DNA of 64,000 bases. Source: Bdellovibrionia bacterium. GTDB lineage: Bacteria > Bdellovibrionota > Bdellovibrionia > Bdellovibrionales > JAGQZY01. The notes beneath the pieces are model-generated. The model did not search any database. It worked only from the letters and a program-made list of their open reading frames with translations, and was not told the origin of the DNA. Positions within the stretch are counted from its first letter, which is position 1; each line of letters begins with the position of its first letter. Shown here in pieces: positions 34,638 to 43,401 of this stretch. Made by a program: the position numbers and the translations under genes. The stretch is taken from contig JAUHWH010000004.1 of the NCBI GenBank assembly GCA_030424715.1, positions 158,437 through 222,436 of the forward strand. Direction: 5' to 3'.

Positions 34638-35474
34638 TTAGTTTTTCACTTTGGCTTCTGGGCTCTTTCTTTTCTCAACAATAATGAGGACATTTTCAAT
34701 GCGGTCCATTTTTACTGAGGGATTAATCTTTGCTTGAAAACTAACAGCCGTTGGACTCGGGTTGACCGACTCAATCTCTCCGATAATAAAGCCTTTTGGA
34801 AAGTACCCTCGGCTACCGCTGGTGATGACAATATCACCAGGTTGGGCATCCTCTTTTCTCATCATGTACTTGAGCTGGTAAGACTGGCGAGACGATCCTG
34901 AGACGATCCCTCTAGCTCGGGTGCGCTGCACGAGCGCATCAATACTTGCACTTCGGTTTGTTAAGGGGAGCACCCGAGAGCTGTGTTCTTCGACTTCAAT
35001 GGTGTAGCCGATCACTCCACCGGCGGTGATCACACCCTGTAGTCGCTCGACCCCGTCGGCCTGACCTTTATCGATGGTGAAAGACTTTGGGTTCGCCAAG
35101 ATGTCTTTGGCAATGACTCGAGCGGCGATGGTCTCTCGAGGGAACTCTTGTTGAAACTTAAACAAATCTCGCAAGCGAATGTTCTCTGAGCGATACTCTT
35201 CGAGGAGCTGCACTTTTGAGGCTAGTTTTGCATTTTGAATTTTAAGGTCTTTGTTTTCAATGTTGATGTCGATCAGATAGAAATAGGTATCCAGACTTTT
35301 TTGAATCTTGTGGGTGAACTGATCATAGCCCTGTTGCAGCCAATGGGCCGGGGCCTGCAATAAAGTGTCCTGAGTCACATCGAGAGCATTTTTTTGCAGC
35401 GCATAAAAAAAGAAGGCGGGAACAAACAAAAGAAAAAAAGCAAAGGTCTGTTTCCAATTTAAAGAATTCCCCAT
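34638..35474 (-). CDS. mreC: Rod shape-determining protein MreC
   Basis: From the ATG at 35474 (MGNSLNWKQ) the protein is 278 residues; 12 upstream residues in frame are not family-like. One membrane helix is followed by a coiled coil (about 60-110) and the MreC beta-barrel domain with AARVIAKD, FTIDKGQADGV, GVIGYT and LKYMMRKEDAQPGDIVITSG..G..PKG. MreC activates PBP2-RodA from the periplasm. The usual mreB is not upstream; a divergent foldase gene is there instead. Confidence 0.92.
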   Translation of the reverse strand: MGNSLNWKQTFAFFLLFVPAFFFYALQKNALDVTQDTLLQAPAHWLQQGYDQFTHKIQKSLDTYFYLIDINIENKDLKIQNAKLASKVQLLEEYRSENIRLRDLFKFQQEFPRETIAARVIAKDILANPKSFTIDKGQADGVERLQGVITAGGVIGYTIEVEEHSSRVLPLTNRSASIDALVQRTRARGIVSGSSRQSYQLKYMMRKEDAQPGDIVITSGSRGYFPKGFIIGEIESVNPSPTAVSFQAKINPSVKMDRIENVLIIVEKRKSPEAKVKN

Positions 35475-35561
35475 ATATTCAGAGGTATCAAATTGTAGTA
35501 GGAATTCCAATTGGAAAAAGCAGGACGCCGATGTATGTTGGCAGCTTGTCTGGAGGTTTAT

Positions 35562-37040
35562 GTGTTCGAGTCGGTGACCAAGCGTCGGAAAAATCCCTTA
35601 ATCAACATTTTTGGATGGACACTTTTAACAGTGGTGTGTGTGGTTTTTGTCTTTATCGGTTTTTCTCCGAACTCCAGCTTTCTCGGTCAGGGTGGCGCTG
35701 CAGCTGAAGTCAACGGTGACGCCATTAGCCTGAGAGAGTTCAAAGAGCTTTTGGACCGCCTCGATAGCAACAGTGGCCAGGCTCCCCAGGGCCAAGAAGG
35801 GCGTCGAAGGGTTCAAGAGAACGCTTTGAACATTCTGGTCAGTCGCTCTTTAATTGTTCAAGAAGCTGAAAAATTAAACATTCATGTGAGTGATGCTGAA
35901 GTCGGGCAAGAGTTATTAGATATCGAGCCCTTTTATGAAGACGGCAGTTTTAGTCGCTTGCGATATAAAACTTATCTGAGACAAGCTCGGCTCACTGAGT
36001 CTGAATTTGAGAATAAAATTCGTAAAGATTTGATTATCCAGAAAATGAGCAACTTGGTGGGCTTTGCTGCGAAAGATATAGGCATCATCGACGACTTCGA
36101 CGAAAAAATTGATCAAGCCCAAGTGAATGTTGGCTACGTAAAGCTCACGCCCCAGGCCTTTCAATCCAGAAGCAAGCAAACCCCTGAAGAGTTCATTGCT
36201 AAGAACGAGGCTAAGATTAAAGAGTACTACCAAAACCATAAATCCGAATACACAACGCCCGACCAAGTCAAGGCTCGCCATATTTTAATTAAAGCAGAAG
36301 ATCAAAAGCCTGAAAGTATGGAAAAAGCCCTAAAAAAAATGGTGGAAATTGCCTCTAAAACCAACGTCGAAAACTTCTCTGCAATGGCTGAAAAGCATTC
36401 CGATGATCCTGGTTCGAAAGCGAAGGGCGGAGACTTGGGCTTTTTTCCACGTGGAAGAATGGTTCCGGAGTTCGAAAAAGCCGCTTTTGGTTCGGAAAAA
36501 GGCAAAATCACCGAGCCTGTCAAAACCAAGTATGGCTACCATATTATCCTGGTGGATGACCGCAAAGAGGCCAGCGAAGAACCTTTGGAATCCGTCCAAG
36601 TTCAAATTGCTCAAAAATTGATGAGTGAGGGGGCTTACGAAGAAGGCCTCAGTGAAGTGAAAGAACTGATGAAGGCCAAAAAGTATTCTGAGCTCGAGTC
36701 TCTTTTGAGCGACAAGGGTCTCAAATGGACGAACACCGGTTTTTTTAGCATCACCAAAGAAAACATTCCCGGGGTGGGAACCAACAAGGAGTTTTTGGAC
36801 CTTGCGATTGGCCTGAGCCCTGAAAATGAGTATGGGAGCCGCTTAGTGTACCAAGGCGACAGCGCTTATCTTTTGAAATACAAGGGATCAAAGACCGACG
36901 GAGCTTTGGCTAAGAATGATCAGATGGATTTCTTCAAACAGCTGATGAAACAGCAAAAAATGAACATGATGATCCAGAGTTGGACAGATTCCTTAAAAGA
37001 GAGCGCCTCGATAAAAACCAACCCCGATCTCTTACGTTAG
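35562..37040 (+). CDS. PpiD/SurA-like membrane-anchored peptidyl-prolyl isomerase (parvulin)
   Basis: The GTG at 35562 has GGAGG 5 bases upstream and gives 492 residues starting MFESVTKRRKNPL, which suits a signal anchor (one helix at about 15-35). Upstream in-frame codons (from 35511) lack such a site. A SurA-N-like helical chaperone domain (about 55-200) is followed by a parvulin domain (about 235-335: ARHILIK, FSAMAEKHSDDPGSKAKGGDLGFFPRGRM, KTKYGYHIILVDD). It helps fold exported proteins at the periplasmic face. A C-terminal PpiD-like tail follows. Confidence 0.9.
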   Translation: MFESVTKRRKNPLINIFGWTLLTVVCVVFVFIGFSPNSSFLGQGGAAAEVNGDAISLREFKELLDRLDSNSGQAPQGQEGRRRVQENALNILVSRSLIVQEAEKLNIHVSDAEVGQELLDIEPFYEDGSFSRLRYKTYLRQARLTESEFENKIRKDLIIQKMSNLVGFAAKDIGIIDDFDEKIDQAQVNVGYVKLTPQAFQSRSKQTPEEFIAKNEAKIKEYYQNHKSEYTTPDQVKARHILIKAEDQKPESMEKALKKMVEIASKTNVENFSAMAEKHSDDPGSKAKGGDLGFFPRGRMVPEFEKAAFGSEKGKITEPVKTKYGYHIILVDDRKEASEEPLESVQVQIAQKLMSEGAYEEGLSEVKELMKAKKYSELESLLSDKGLKWTNTGFFSITKENIPGVGTNKEFLDLAIGLSPENEYGSRLVYQGDSAYLLKYKGSKTDGALAKNDQMDFFKQLMKQQKMNMMIQSWTDSLKESASIKTNPDLLR

Positions 37041-37062
37041 TAGTATAAGCCTTTTCTCTAAT

Positions 37063-37100
37063 GAGCTTCAGCTCCTCCATCTTGGAGGTTCCTGAGGCTC
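37063..37100 (+). terminator. Two-level hairpin after the PpiD-like gene
   Basis: Outer arms GAGCTTCAG / CTGAGGCTC (one G-T pair) enclose inner arms CCTCCA / TGGAGG with a TCT loop. It lies 22 bases after the stop. A weak T-rich stretch comes only later, so termination efficiency is uncertain. Confidence 0.55.
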
Positions 37101-37241
37101 TTATCGGTGGCATTTTTTGCCAAAAATTTCCAGTGGAATTTAACTCTTGTCTCAGTATGAGTCGCGTATTTTGGCGCTTATTTTTTTTATATTTTTACTC
37201 AATAACCCTTAATTTTTAGCACCAAAGTCCGATAGACTTTT

Positions 37242-39095
37242 GTGGGGTTACTACAGGTCAGTTTTCTTAGTGCTATCATTTGTTTTGCGGTTTCTGCGCA
37301 GGGGCAGTCTTATGTTCCTGGTGAAGTGATCGTAAAGATGAAAAGCCAATCGAGCAAAAGCTCGACTCATAAGTTCATTGGTAAGCTCTCCTTAAATAAT
37401 AAGATGGCGCTGAAGCGCTCCTGGAAGCGTTTCAAAATGCATCAGTTCAAAATTGGCAAAGATCAAAACGTCGACCAAGTGGTTAACGATCTTTTATTGG
37501 ATCCTGATGTTGAATACGCCGAGCCTAACTATATATTTAAAAAGCAAAGTGTCGGTATCGAAGGGGAACCAATGAGCTTCTCTGAAGTTGAAGAAGAGCT
37601 TTCGAGTATGAACAGTGGTTTTGCCGCTGGGTTTAACCAAACCGGAGCCGACATCAACGCTGATGAGGCTTGGAATATCATCAGTAATTTGTCGAATAAA
37701 CCAGTGGTCGCTGTTATCGATTCTGGAGTGGACTACAGTCACTACGTTTTTGCCGACAGTGGTGCCATTTGGACCAACACCGATGAAATCCCAGGTAACG
37801 GTATTGATGATGATGGCAACGGCTATGTGGATGATGTGCGCGGTTGGAACTTTGTCAATAATTCCAATGATCCCATGGATGACGATAACCATGGAACACA
37901 CGTTGCCGGAATTGTACTCGGCATGACCCAAAATATATTGAAGGCGACATTAGATCCCGCTGTTATCGAGATCATGCCTCTTAAGTTTCTTGATAGTCAG
38001 GGAGTGGGTACGACTTCAGATGCGCTCGAAGCATTAAATTACGCGATCAATAATGGTGCAAATGTTCTCAATAACTCTTGGGGAGGGGGCTCGTACAGCC
38101 AGGCTCTCCATGATGTGGTGTCGCAAGCCTATTCCAATGGAATCACTTTTATCGCGGCGGCCGGAAACTCGGCCAACAATAATGACACGCAACCCACTTA
38201 TCCGGCGGGTTATTCCGTCCCCAATGTTATCTCCATTGCTGCCACGAGCAGTTCCGATAATCTAGCGAGCTTTTCAAATTTTGGCGCCTCATCGGTGCAT
38301 GTCGGCAGTCCCGGTATTTCAATTTTAAGCACCTTGCCTAACGATAGTTTCGGTTACTCTTCTGGAACGAGTATGGCAGCTCCCTTCGCATCAGGTCTTG
38401 CGGCTCTTTTGATTCGTGAAAAGGGGAGTATCAATGGCTACCAGGTGAAAGGGGTGCTTTACGACTACTCCCAAGGGGTGTCTGGTCTTAGTGGCAAGGT
38501 GGCTAGTCAATCTCGGATCGACGCCTTTCAGGCCCTCGACTTTGTACAAAAGAACGATATTGATACCTATCAACCGGATTACACCGGAAGCACTCGAGGA
38601 CTGGCTAGTGCCGGTGGTGGTGGCGCTGCTGCAGCGGGTGGTTGTGGTCTTGTTCGTAGCCTCACAAGTGGTGGGCAGGGTGGACCCAAAGGTCCTACAG
38701 GAAAAACTCTGTTTTTTTTAGGCCTTCTGTTTGCGCCCGTTTTGTTGATGAATATTCTACGTATTAGAAAGAAAAAAGAAATTGAATCGCGAAGGCAGTT
38801 CCCGCGTTATAAAATGGATTCAGAGGTTCGAATCAGTGTGGGTGAAAAGCAGCTGGTGGGTCAGATGAGTTCGATCTCGTTGGGTGGAGCTCGTATTGAC
38901 ACTGACGCCCTGTTAGAGAAGGGCGGAATCGTGACCTTGAATATTGCTAGCCCCGAAGGCGATCAGCAGATCCAAGTCGAGGGCCGAGTGGTCTGGAGCG
39001 AAGAGAAGAAAGCCTACGGCGTGCAGTTCTGTGATGCCCGCGACGAGGCTGTGGCCGCTATTGGCGGCTGGACCCAAAAGCTCAGTAAGACCTAA
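37242..39095 (+). CDS. Exported subtilisin-like protease with C-terminal membrane helix and PilZ domain
   Basis: The 617-residue protein starts at GTG with a signal peptide (about 1-22) and an inhibitor-like propeptide (25-100, ending EYAEPNYIFK). The S8 catalytic domain carries Asp160 (AVIDSGVD), His217 (NHGTHVAG), oxyanion Asn309 (AAGN) and Ser377 (GTSMAAP). A Gly/Ala-rich stretch with a Cys (about 455-485) precedes a membrane helix (489-508) and a basic cluster (RIRKKK). Residues 517-610 form a PilZ-type domain: RxxxR at Arg518-Arg522, and SISLGG at 544-549, where Ser replaces the usual Asp/Asn. The PilZ domain would face the cytoplasm and could sense c-di-GMP. The Gly-Cys tract plus helix plus basic tail resembles C-terminal sorting tags, but here a domain follows it. 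Confidence 0.9.
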   Translation: MGLLQVSFLSAIICFAVSAQGQSYVPGEVIVKMKSQSSKSSTHKFIGKLSLNNKMALKRSWKRFKMHQFKIGKDQNVDQVVNDLLLDPDVEYAEPNYIFKKQSVGIEGEPMSFSEVEEELSSMNSGFAAGFNQTGADINADEAWNIISNLSNKPVVAVIDSGVDYSHYVFADSGAIWTNTDEIPGNGIDDDGNGYVDDVRGWNFVNNSNDPMDDDNHGTHVAGIVLGMTQNILKATLDPAVIEIMPLKFLDSQGVGTTSDALEALNYAINNGANVLNNSWGGGSYSQALHDVVSQAYSNGITFIAAAGNSANNNDTQPTYPAGYSVPNVISIAATSSSDNLASFSNFGASSVHVGSPGISILSTLPNDSFGYSSGTSMAAPFASGLAALLIREKGSINGYQVKGVLYDYSQGVSGLSGKVASQSRIDAFQALDFVQKNDIDTYQPDYTGSTRGLASAGGGGAAAAGGCGLVRSLTSGGQGGPKGPTGKTLFFLGLLFAPVLLMNILRIRKKKEIESRRQFPRYKMDSEVRISVGEKQLVGQMSSISLGGARIDTDALLEKGGIVTLNIASPEGDQQIQVEGRVVWSEEKKAYGVQFCDARDEAVAAIGGWTQKLSKT

Positions 39096-39164
39096 AATTT
39101 ATTGATCCTATCTGGACATTCCCGTCGGCCGTGGTATTCTGCGCCCTCTAGCCGGAGGGTTACC

Positions 39165-39752
39165 ATGAATTATCTCATTGCTCTTGTTTGTCTATTTACA
39201 TTCAATATGGCCCATGCCCAGCCCAGCTGCTCTTACACCTTCGATGTCGATAGCGCAAAAGTCGAAGGCACCGGTTTTAAATATACGGAGAAGGTGGGCG
39301 TGAAGGGACTCTTCCCGGGTTTCAAACTGAGCAAAAATGAAAAGGCGCCTTCGGTACAAAAACTGTTAGAAGGCCTGGTTGTGACTGTTGACCTAGTGAC
39401 CTTGGATTCTGGAAATGCTTTGCGCGATAAGAATATGCGGGAGACCTTGTTCTCTGGAATCGTGGGAGACTCCGTGGCCACGGTAGAGGTCTTGTCCGTC
39501 ACTGCTGATTCCATCGAGACCACTTTGAAAATCAATGAAAAGAGTGAAAAAGTCATTTTTAATTATCTAATTAAGAACAACGTAGTCGTTGCAAAAGGCC
39601 AGTTCGATGCCGTGAAGTTTGCTTTGGGTGATCAAATCGCGGCTTTGAAAAAACGCTGTGGCTCTTTACACACCGGATCCGATGGCAAGAGCGTCACCTG
39701 GACCGACTTTGACCTCATTGTAACGGCTCCCCTCAAAAAGGTTTGTCAGTAG
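39165..39752 (+). CDS. Secreted YceI-like protein
   Basis: The ATG at 39165 has GGAGG 7 bases before it and gives 195 residues with a signal peptide ending near AHAQ. The lipocalin-like pattern CSYTFDVDSAKVEGTGFKYTE, then VDLVTLDSGNALRDKNMRETLF and SVTADSIETTL, matches the YceI fold, which can bind polyisoprenoids or other lipids. It lacks the clear HGVTKPV-type segment of typical YceI. Its position between the PilZ protease and a MATE exporter gives no firm role. Confidence 0.75.
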   Translation: MNYLIALVCLFTFNMAHAQPSCSYTFDVDSAKVEGTGFKYTEKVGVKGLFPGFKLSKNEKAPSVQKLLEGLVVTVDLVTLDSGNALRDKNMRETLFSGIVGDSVATVEVLSVTADSIETTLKINEKSEKVIFNYLIKNNVVVAKGQFDAVKFALGDQIAALKKRCGSLHTGSDGKSVTWTDFDLIVTAPLKKVCQ

Positions 39753-39854
39753 AGCCCTGATGATTTTTTTTTATTTGTAGAAAATAGCAAAGCGACTTCT
39801 TCTTAAAATCGAGATTGGGGCGCTGTTTGTCGTTGAGTTTCTGAGGTGTTTCTT

Positions 39855-41219
39855 TTGTTTCCAGAAAAAATGAGATTAACAATGATGCAGGTTTGGACCA
39901 TCTCTTGGCCATTGATTGTTGCCAATAGTTTTTGGAATCTGCAAGTCACTATTGACCGGATGTTTTTAGGCTCCTACTCGACGGACACCCTTGGAGCGGC
40001 AATAGCTGCGGTGGGAATGTTTTGGGCCCCCATGGCTTTGGTTCAACAAACCGCGGCCTATGTCACCACTTTTGTGGCTCAGTATCTGGGCGCTAAAAAA
40101 CCACAATGGATCGGGCCCAGTGTTTGGCAATCCATCTACGTGAGCCTTGCCGGAGGCCTCCTCTTTCTGGCCCTTGTCCCTTTGGCACCTCTATTATTTT
40201 CTTTGATGGGTCATTCCGCTGCTATGCAAGAGTTGGAGGTGCATTATTTTCAAGCCTTAGCCTTCTCGGCTTTACCAACAGCACTTGTCGCTGCATGCAG
40301 CGGTTTTTTTACAGGTATTGGCAAGAGTAAGGCGATCATATTGATCAATGGTTTTGGATTGGTTTGTAACGTCTTTTTTGACTGGGTTTTGATTTTTGGT
40401 CGTTGGGATATTCCGAGCATGGGAATCTTCGGGGCCGGCGTCGCCACGGCGTTGGCCAACGTCTGCGCGGCTTTGTTGGGGTTCTATTTGGTGTTCACTG
40501 GTCCCAACGCCAAAGCTTTTCAAACACGGCAAGGCTGGCGCTTCAATTTTGATTTGATGTCACGGTTTCTTAGATTTGGAGTGCCTAGTGGTTTACAGTG
40601 GGCCTTAGAGGGATTGGCCTTTACTGCTTTTCTTACTTTCATTGGGCGTTTACCCAATGGTGATGCCGCTTTAGCCTCGAGCAGTATCACTGTCACGATT
40701 ATGATGTTAGCGATTTTACCTGTTTTAGGAGTCGCCCAGGGGGTGTCTGCCTTGGTCGGGCAATGCCTGGGTAACAACAAGCCATCGCAAGCCGTACGAG
40801 TCACTTGGCTGGGCGTCGGCATGGCTCTTGTTTACATCGTGGCGATGGCGGTTAGTTTTGTTTTCTCTCCCAGTTTTTATGTTGATCTATTTGCCGGAGG
40901 AGGGTCGTCAGATCTATGGTCTGAAGTTGAGCAGATCACCCCATTTCTCCTGTTGTTCGTCGCCTCGTTTGTTGTTTTCGATTCGTTAAACCTCATTTTC
41001 TCTTTCACTCTGAAAGGCGCTGGAGACACCCGATTTGTGAGTATCGTGGCGCTGTTGCTGCCGTGGCCATTAATGGTGTTACCGACCTGGTGGGTGAGTG
41101 ATTGGGAGCAGGGGGTTTATTGGGCCTGGTTCTTTGCCAGCCTTTTTATTTGCGTGCAAGGCGTGGTCTTTCTCTTGCGATTTCTCCAGGGACGCTGGAA
41201 GTCCATGCGAGTTATTTGA
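39855..41219 (+). CDS. MATE-family multidrug/Na+ antiporter
   Basis: The protein has about 454 residues and twelve predicted membrane helices. It shows the MATE pattern WPLIVANSFWNLQVTIDRMFLG, GAAIAAVGMF, a second-half repeat and FFTGIGKSK. It is a cation-coupled exporter of organic cations or other compounds. The start is uncertain: GTG 39846, TTG 39855 (with GAGGTG 6 bases upstream, preferred) or ATG 39870. Not tightly linked to neighbours. Confidence 0.88.
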   Translation: MFPEKMRLTMMQVWTISWPLIVANSFWNLQVTIDRMFLGSYSTDTLGAAIAAVGMFWAPMALVQQTAAYVTTFVAQYLGAKKPQWIGPSVWQSIYVSLAGGLLFLALVPLAPLLFSLMGHSAAMQELEVHYFQALAFSALPTALVAACSGFFTGIGKSKAIILINGFGLVCNVFFDWVLIFGRWDIPSMGIFGAGVATALANVCAALLGFYLVFTGPNAKAFQTRQGWRFNFDLMSRFLRFGVPSGLQWALEGLAFTAFLTFIGRLPNGDAALASSSITVTIMMLAILPVLGVAQGVSALVGQCLGNNKPSQAVRVTWLGVGMALVYIVAMAVSFVFSPSFYVDLFAGGGSSDLWSEVEQITPFLLLFVASFVVFDSLNLIFSFTLKGAGDTRFVSIVALLLPWPLMVLPTWWVSDWEQGVYWAWFFASLFICVQGVVFLLRFLQGRWKSMRVI

Positions 41220-41473
41220 TTTCTGGAGCTAGCAACAGGCTTTTCTGCCGTGCTGAATTTCTTTGGTTTTTCGTGCTCGTTTTTTATTGGAGGCTGTCTT
41301 TTTGGGCATCACCGAAAAGACCCAGGAATCAGGGGCTTAGAGTGGGGGAGGGCTCGTTTATCAGGGCTTAGCTCTAGAGTCTCCATGCCACCAGATAAAT
41401 CCACTGCGTCTACCAATTTGGGTCGATCTCACCTTATATTCAGGCTCAGAAAATTGTGGGGCGATAAGTTTAA
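41220..41473. other. Spacer upstream of the carotenoid operon with a tRNA-Leu-like fragment and two tiny minus-strand frames
   Basis: The region holds a 20/21 match to tRNA-Leu (annotated separately). On the minus strand, a 35-codon frame (41309-41416, TTG start, AAGGTGAG about 11 bases before) overlaps in TGATG with a 26-codon Lys-rich frame (41229-41309). No clear sigma-70 promoter for crtE was found; TATATT at 41435-41440 has no matching -35. Whether any of these small frames is expressed is unknown. Confidence 0.35.
41398..41418 (-). repeat. tRNA-Leu-like fragment (D-loop to anticodon stem)
   Basis: Twenty of 21 bases match 57868-57888 inside the tRNA-Leu gene in the same orientation, including a 15-base exact block. 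In the tRNA this is the D-loop to 5' anticodon stem. The rest of a tRNA cannot be folded here, so it is a remnant or att-like repeat rather than a functional tRNA. Confidence 0.5.
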
Positions 41474-42514
41474 ATGCAGGACAACGATCAGATTCAATTC
41501 AATCCTTTTTTACAGGTGATGAACCAGCAAATTTTGGACACAGTCCGTGCCCACGGCCATGGGCAGTTGCGAGAAATGGTTTTGACCCATTTTAACTGTT
41601 CCGGAAAGCAACTGCGCCCGAAAATGATCTCTGCCCTCGGCCAACTTTTAAAAGTGCAAGAGGAGCATTTGGTCTGTTGGGCGGCTTGTTGTGAGATCTT
41701 GCACAACGCCACCTTGATTCACGATGATTTACAGGACGGCGATTTGTATCGACGGGGGGAGCCCACGATTTGGTCTCGCTATGGTCAGTCTGAAGCAATC
41801 AATGTGGGGGACTTTTTACTACTGCTGGCTCCTCGCCCAATTTTAGAGAGCTCTTTGGATGACGATGTGGTTCGTGAGTTGTTGAACCTCTATTCGTTGA
41901 TGTCGGCTCAAATTGTGAACGGGCAAAATTTGGAATTTGAATTGAATCAGTTAAGTGATCTTGATTCTTTGGAGAGCACTTATCTTTCTTGTATCGCTCA
42001 AAAGACTTCGGCTTTGTTTGCCGGTGTTGCGACAGGGGTGGCGTATCTGGCAAGACTCGGTGCTGAAGAGCGAGAGCAAGTGCGCCAATTGTTTGAAAAG
42101 ATCGGCCATGTTTTTCAAATCCAGGATGATATCCTTGATCTTTGGGGCGACAAGCAGCGCCATGAAATGGGTTGCGACATCAAAGAGGGCAAGGTCAGCT
42201 TTTTGATTGTAAAGCACCTGCTTCGACACCCGGTTGATCGATCATTGTTTCGGTCGGTATTGCTGAAGCCCAGAGACCAGACTTCTATCGACGAGGTGGA
42301 GTCTCTCAAAGCTTTGATGTTCGAGCGGGGCACCCTCGACGAAGCCCTGATTGCCATGAACAGCATGATTTTAAACCTGCAACAGTCGCCGGTTCTGGAT
42401 CGAGCTGAAGGTTTAGCAGCTTATGTCCGTGACTTACTAACTGACATCTTGCGGCCTATTGAGCATCTGTCTTTGCAGCCGAAAGAAGCCTCTCAGGAAC
42501 GTGTGACTTTGTGA
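41474..42514 (+). CDS. crtE: Geranylgeranyl diphosphate synthase (trans-prenyltransferase)
   Basis: The 346-residue polyprenyl synthase has GKQLRPKM, first Asp-rich motif LIHDDLQDGDLYRRG, second Asp-rich motif FQIQDDILDLWGD and the KEGKVSFLIV segment. Given the crt genes downstream, it most probably makes C20 GGPP for phytoene synthesis. The chain length is not proven. It is the first gene of the carotenoid operon; GTGA joins it to the ABC ATPase gene. Confidence 0.9.
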   Translation: MQDNDQIQFNPFLQVMNQQILDTVRAHGHGQLREMVLTHFNCSGKQLRPKMISALGQLLKVQEEHLVCWAACCEILHNATLIHDDLQDGDLYRRGEPTIWSRYGQSEAINVGDFLLLLAPRPILESSLDDDVVRELLNLYSLMSAQIVNGQNLEFELNQLSDLDSLESTYLSCIAQKTSALFAGVATGVAYLARLGAEEREQVRQLFEKIGHVFQIQDDILDLWGDKQRHEMGCDIKEGKVSFLIVKHLLRHPVDRSLFRSVLLKPRDQTSIDEVESLKALMFERGTLDEALIAMNSMILNLQQSPVLDRAEGLAAYVRDLLTDILRPIEHLSLQPKEASQERVTL

Positions 42515-43401
42515 CGGGTTCCATGAAAGCTCTTGAATTTCAATCGGTTTGCAAAAGCTTTGGTTCCGTCGAGGCCATTAAAGAATTGAATTTTTCTATC
42601 GAAAAAGGCGAGTGTGTTGCTCTCCTCGGGAGTAACGGTGCCGGTAAATCCACTTTCATTAATTTAGCCGCAGGAATCCGCCGTCCCGATCGGGGGAAGA
42701 TTTCCATTTACGGCTCCAGTCCTGGGTCCCTAGAAAGCAAGCAGCATATGCGTATTCTCACCCAAGAGTTGAGCTTTCCCTCTCAGCTCAAAGTGAAAGA
42801 GGTTCTTGCCTTGGTTGCCGGTCACTACAATTCTTTTGATTTCTCCCGTTTTGTTGCCAGTTTGGATATCGAACATCTCCTTTCGCGAAATATTCAAGGA
42901 TTAAGTGGTGGAGAAAAGAAGCGGGTCGGTATCATATGCACTCTCATCGGAAGCCCCGAGCTGATTCTCCTAGATGAGCCCACTTCGAATATTGATTTGC
43001 GAGGCCGGCACCTGGTTTATGAAACCCTCAAAGAGTTTTTAAAGGAAAAAAAACGTTCTCTGATCTTCTCCTCCCATCAGATGCAAGAGGTGGAGTTTCT
43101 AGCCGACAAAATCTTTATTCTTAAAAGGGGAGAGATTGCGACTAGCGGAACCACAGCCGAGGTCAAAAGTCGGTTTGGCCTTAAAAAAGTCAGCTACCGG
43201 TCGCAACGCAGCGATATCTCTATTGCTGCGGCGAAAAAGAAAATAGCTGAGGGTGATCGTTTTTCTCTTCTGGGACGTAATAGTGATGAGATGTTAAAAG
43301 AATTGCTAGCAAAAGACTCTGGTGTTTTTGATGTGACCATTGCTGAGCCATCGTTGGACGAAATTTTTATGAAAATCTGGGACGAGGGTGAGGGACAATG
43401 A
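42511..43401 (+). CDS. ABC transporter ATP-binding protein in the carotenoid operon
   Basis: The 296-residue ATPase carries Walker A (LLGSNGAGKST), signature LSGGEKKRV, Walker B (LILLDEPTSN) and switch His (FSSHQMQEV). The C-terminal extension of about 80 residues is typical of type-A (ABC-2) exporters such as CcmA/NatA-like. It overlaps crtE (GTGA) and the permease (ATGA), so it is part of the operon. The start at GTG 42511 may instead be ATG 42523. Substrate unknown; a carotenoid or lipid is a reasonable guess. Confidence 0.88.
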   Translation: MTGSMKALEFQSVCKSFGSVEAIKELNFSIEKGECVALLGSNGAGKSTFINLAAGIRRPDRGKISIYGSSPGSLESKQHMRILTQELSFPSQLKVKEVLALVAGHYNSFDFSRFVASLDIEHLLSRNIQGLSGGEKKRVGIICTLIGSPELILLDEPTSNIDLRGRHLVYETLKEFLKEKKRSLIFSSHQMQEVEFLADKIFILKRGEIATSGTTAEVKSRFGLKKVSYRSQRSDISIAAAKKKIAEGDRFSLLGRNSDEMLKELLAKDSGVFDVTIAEPSLDEIFMKIWDEGEGQ

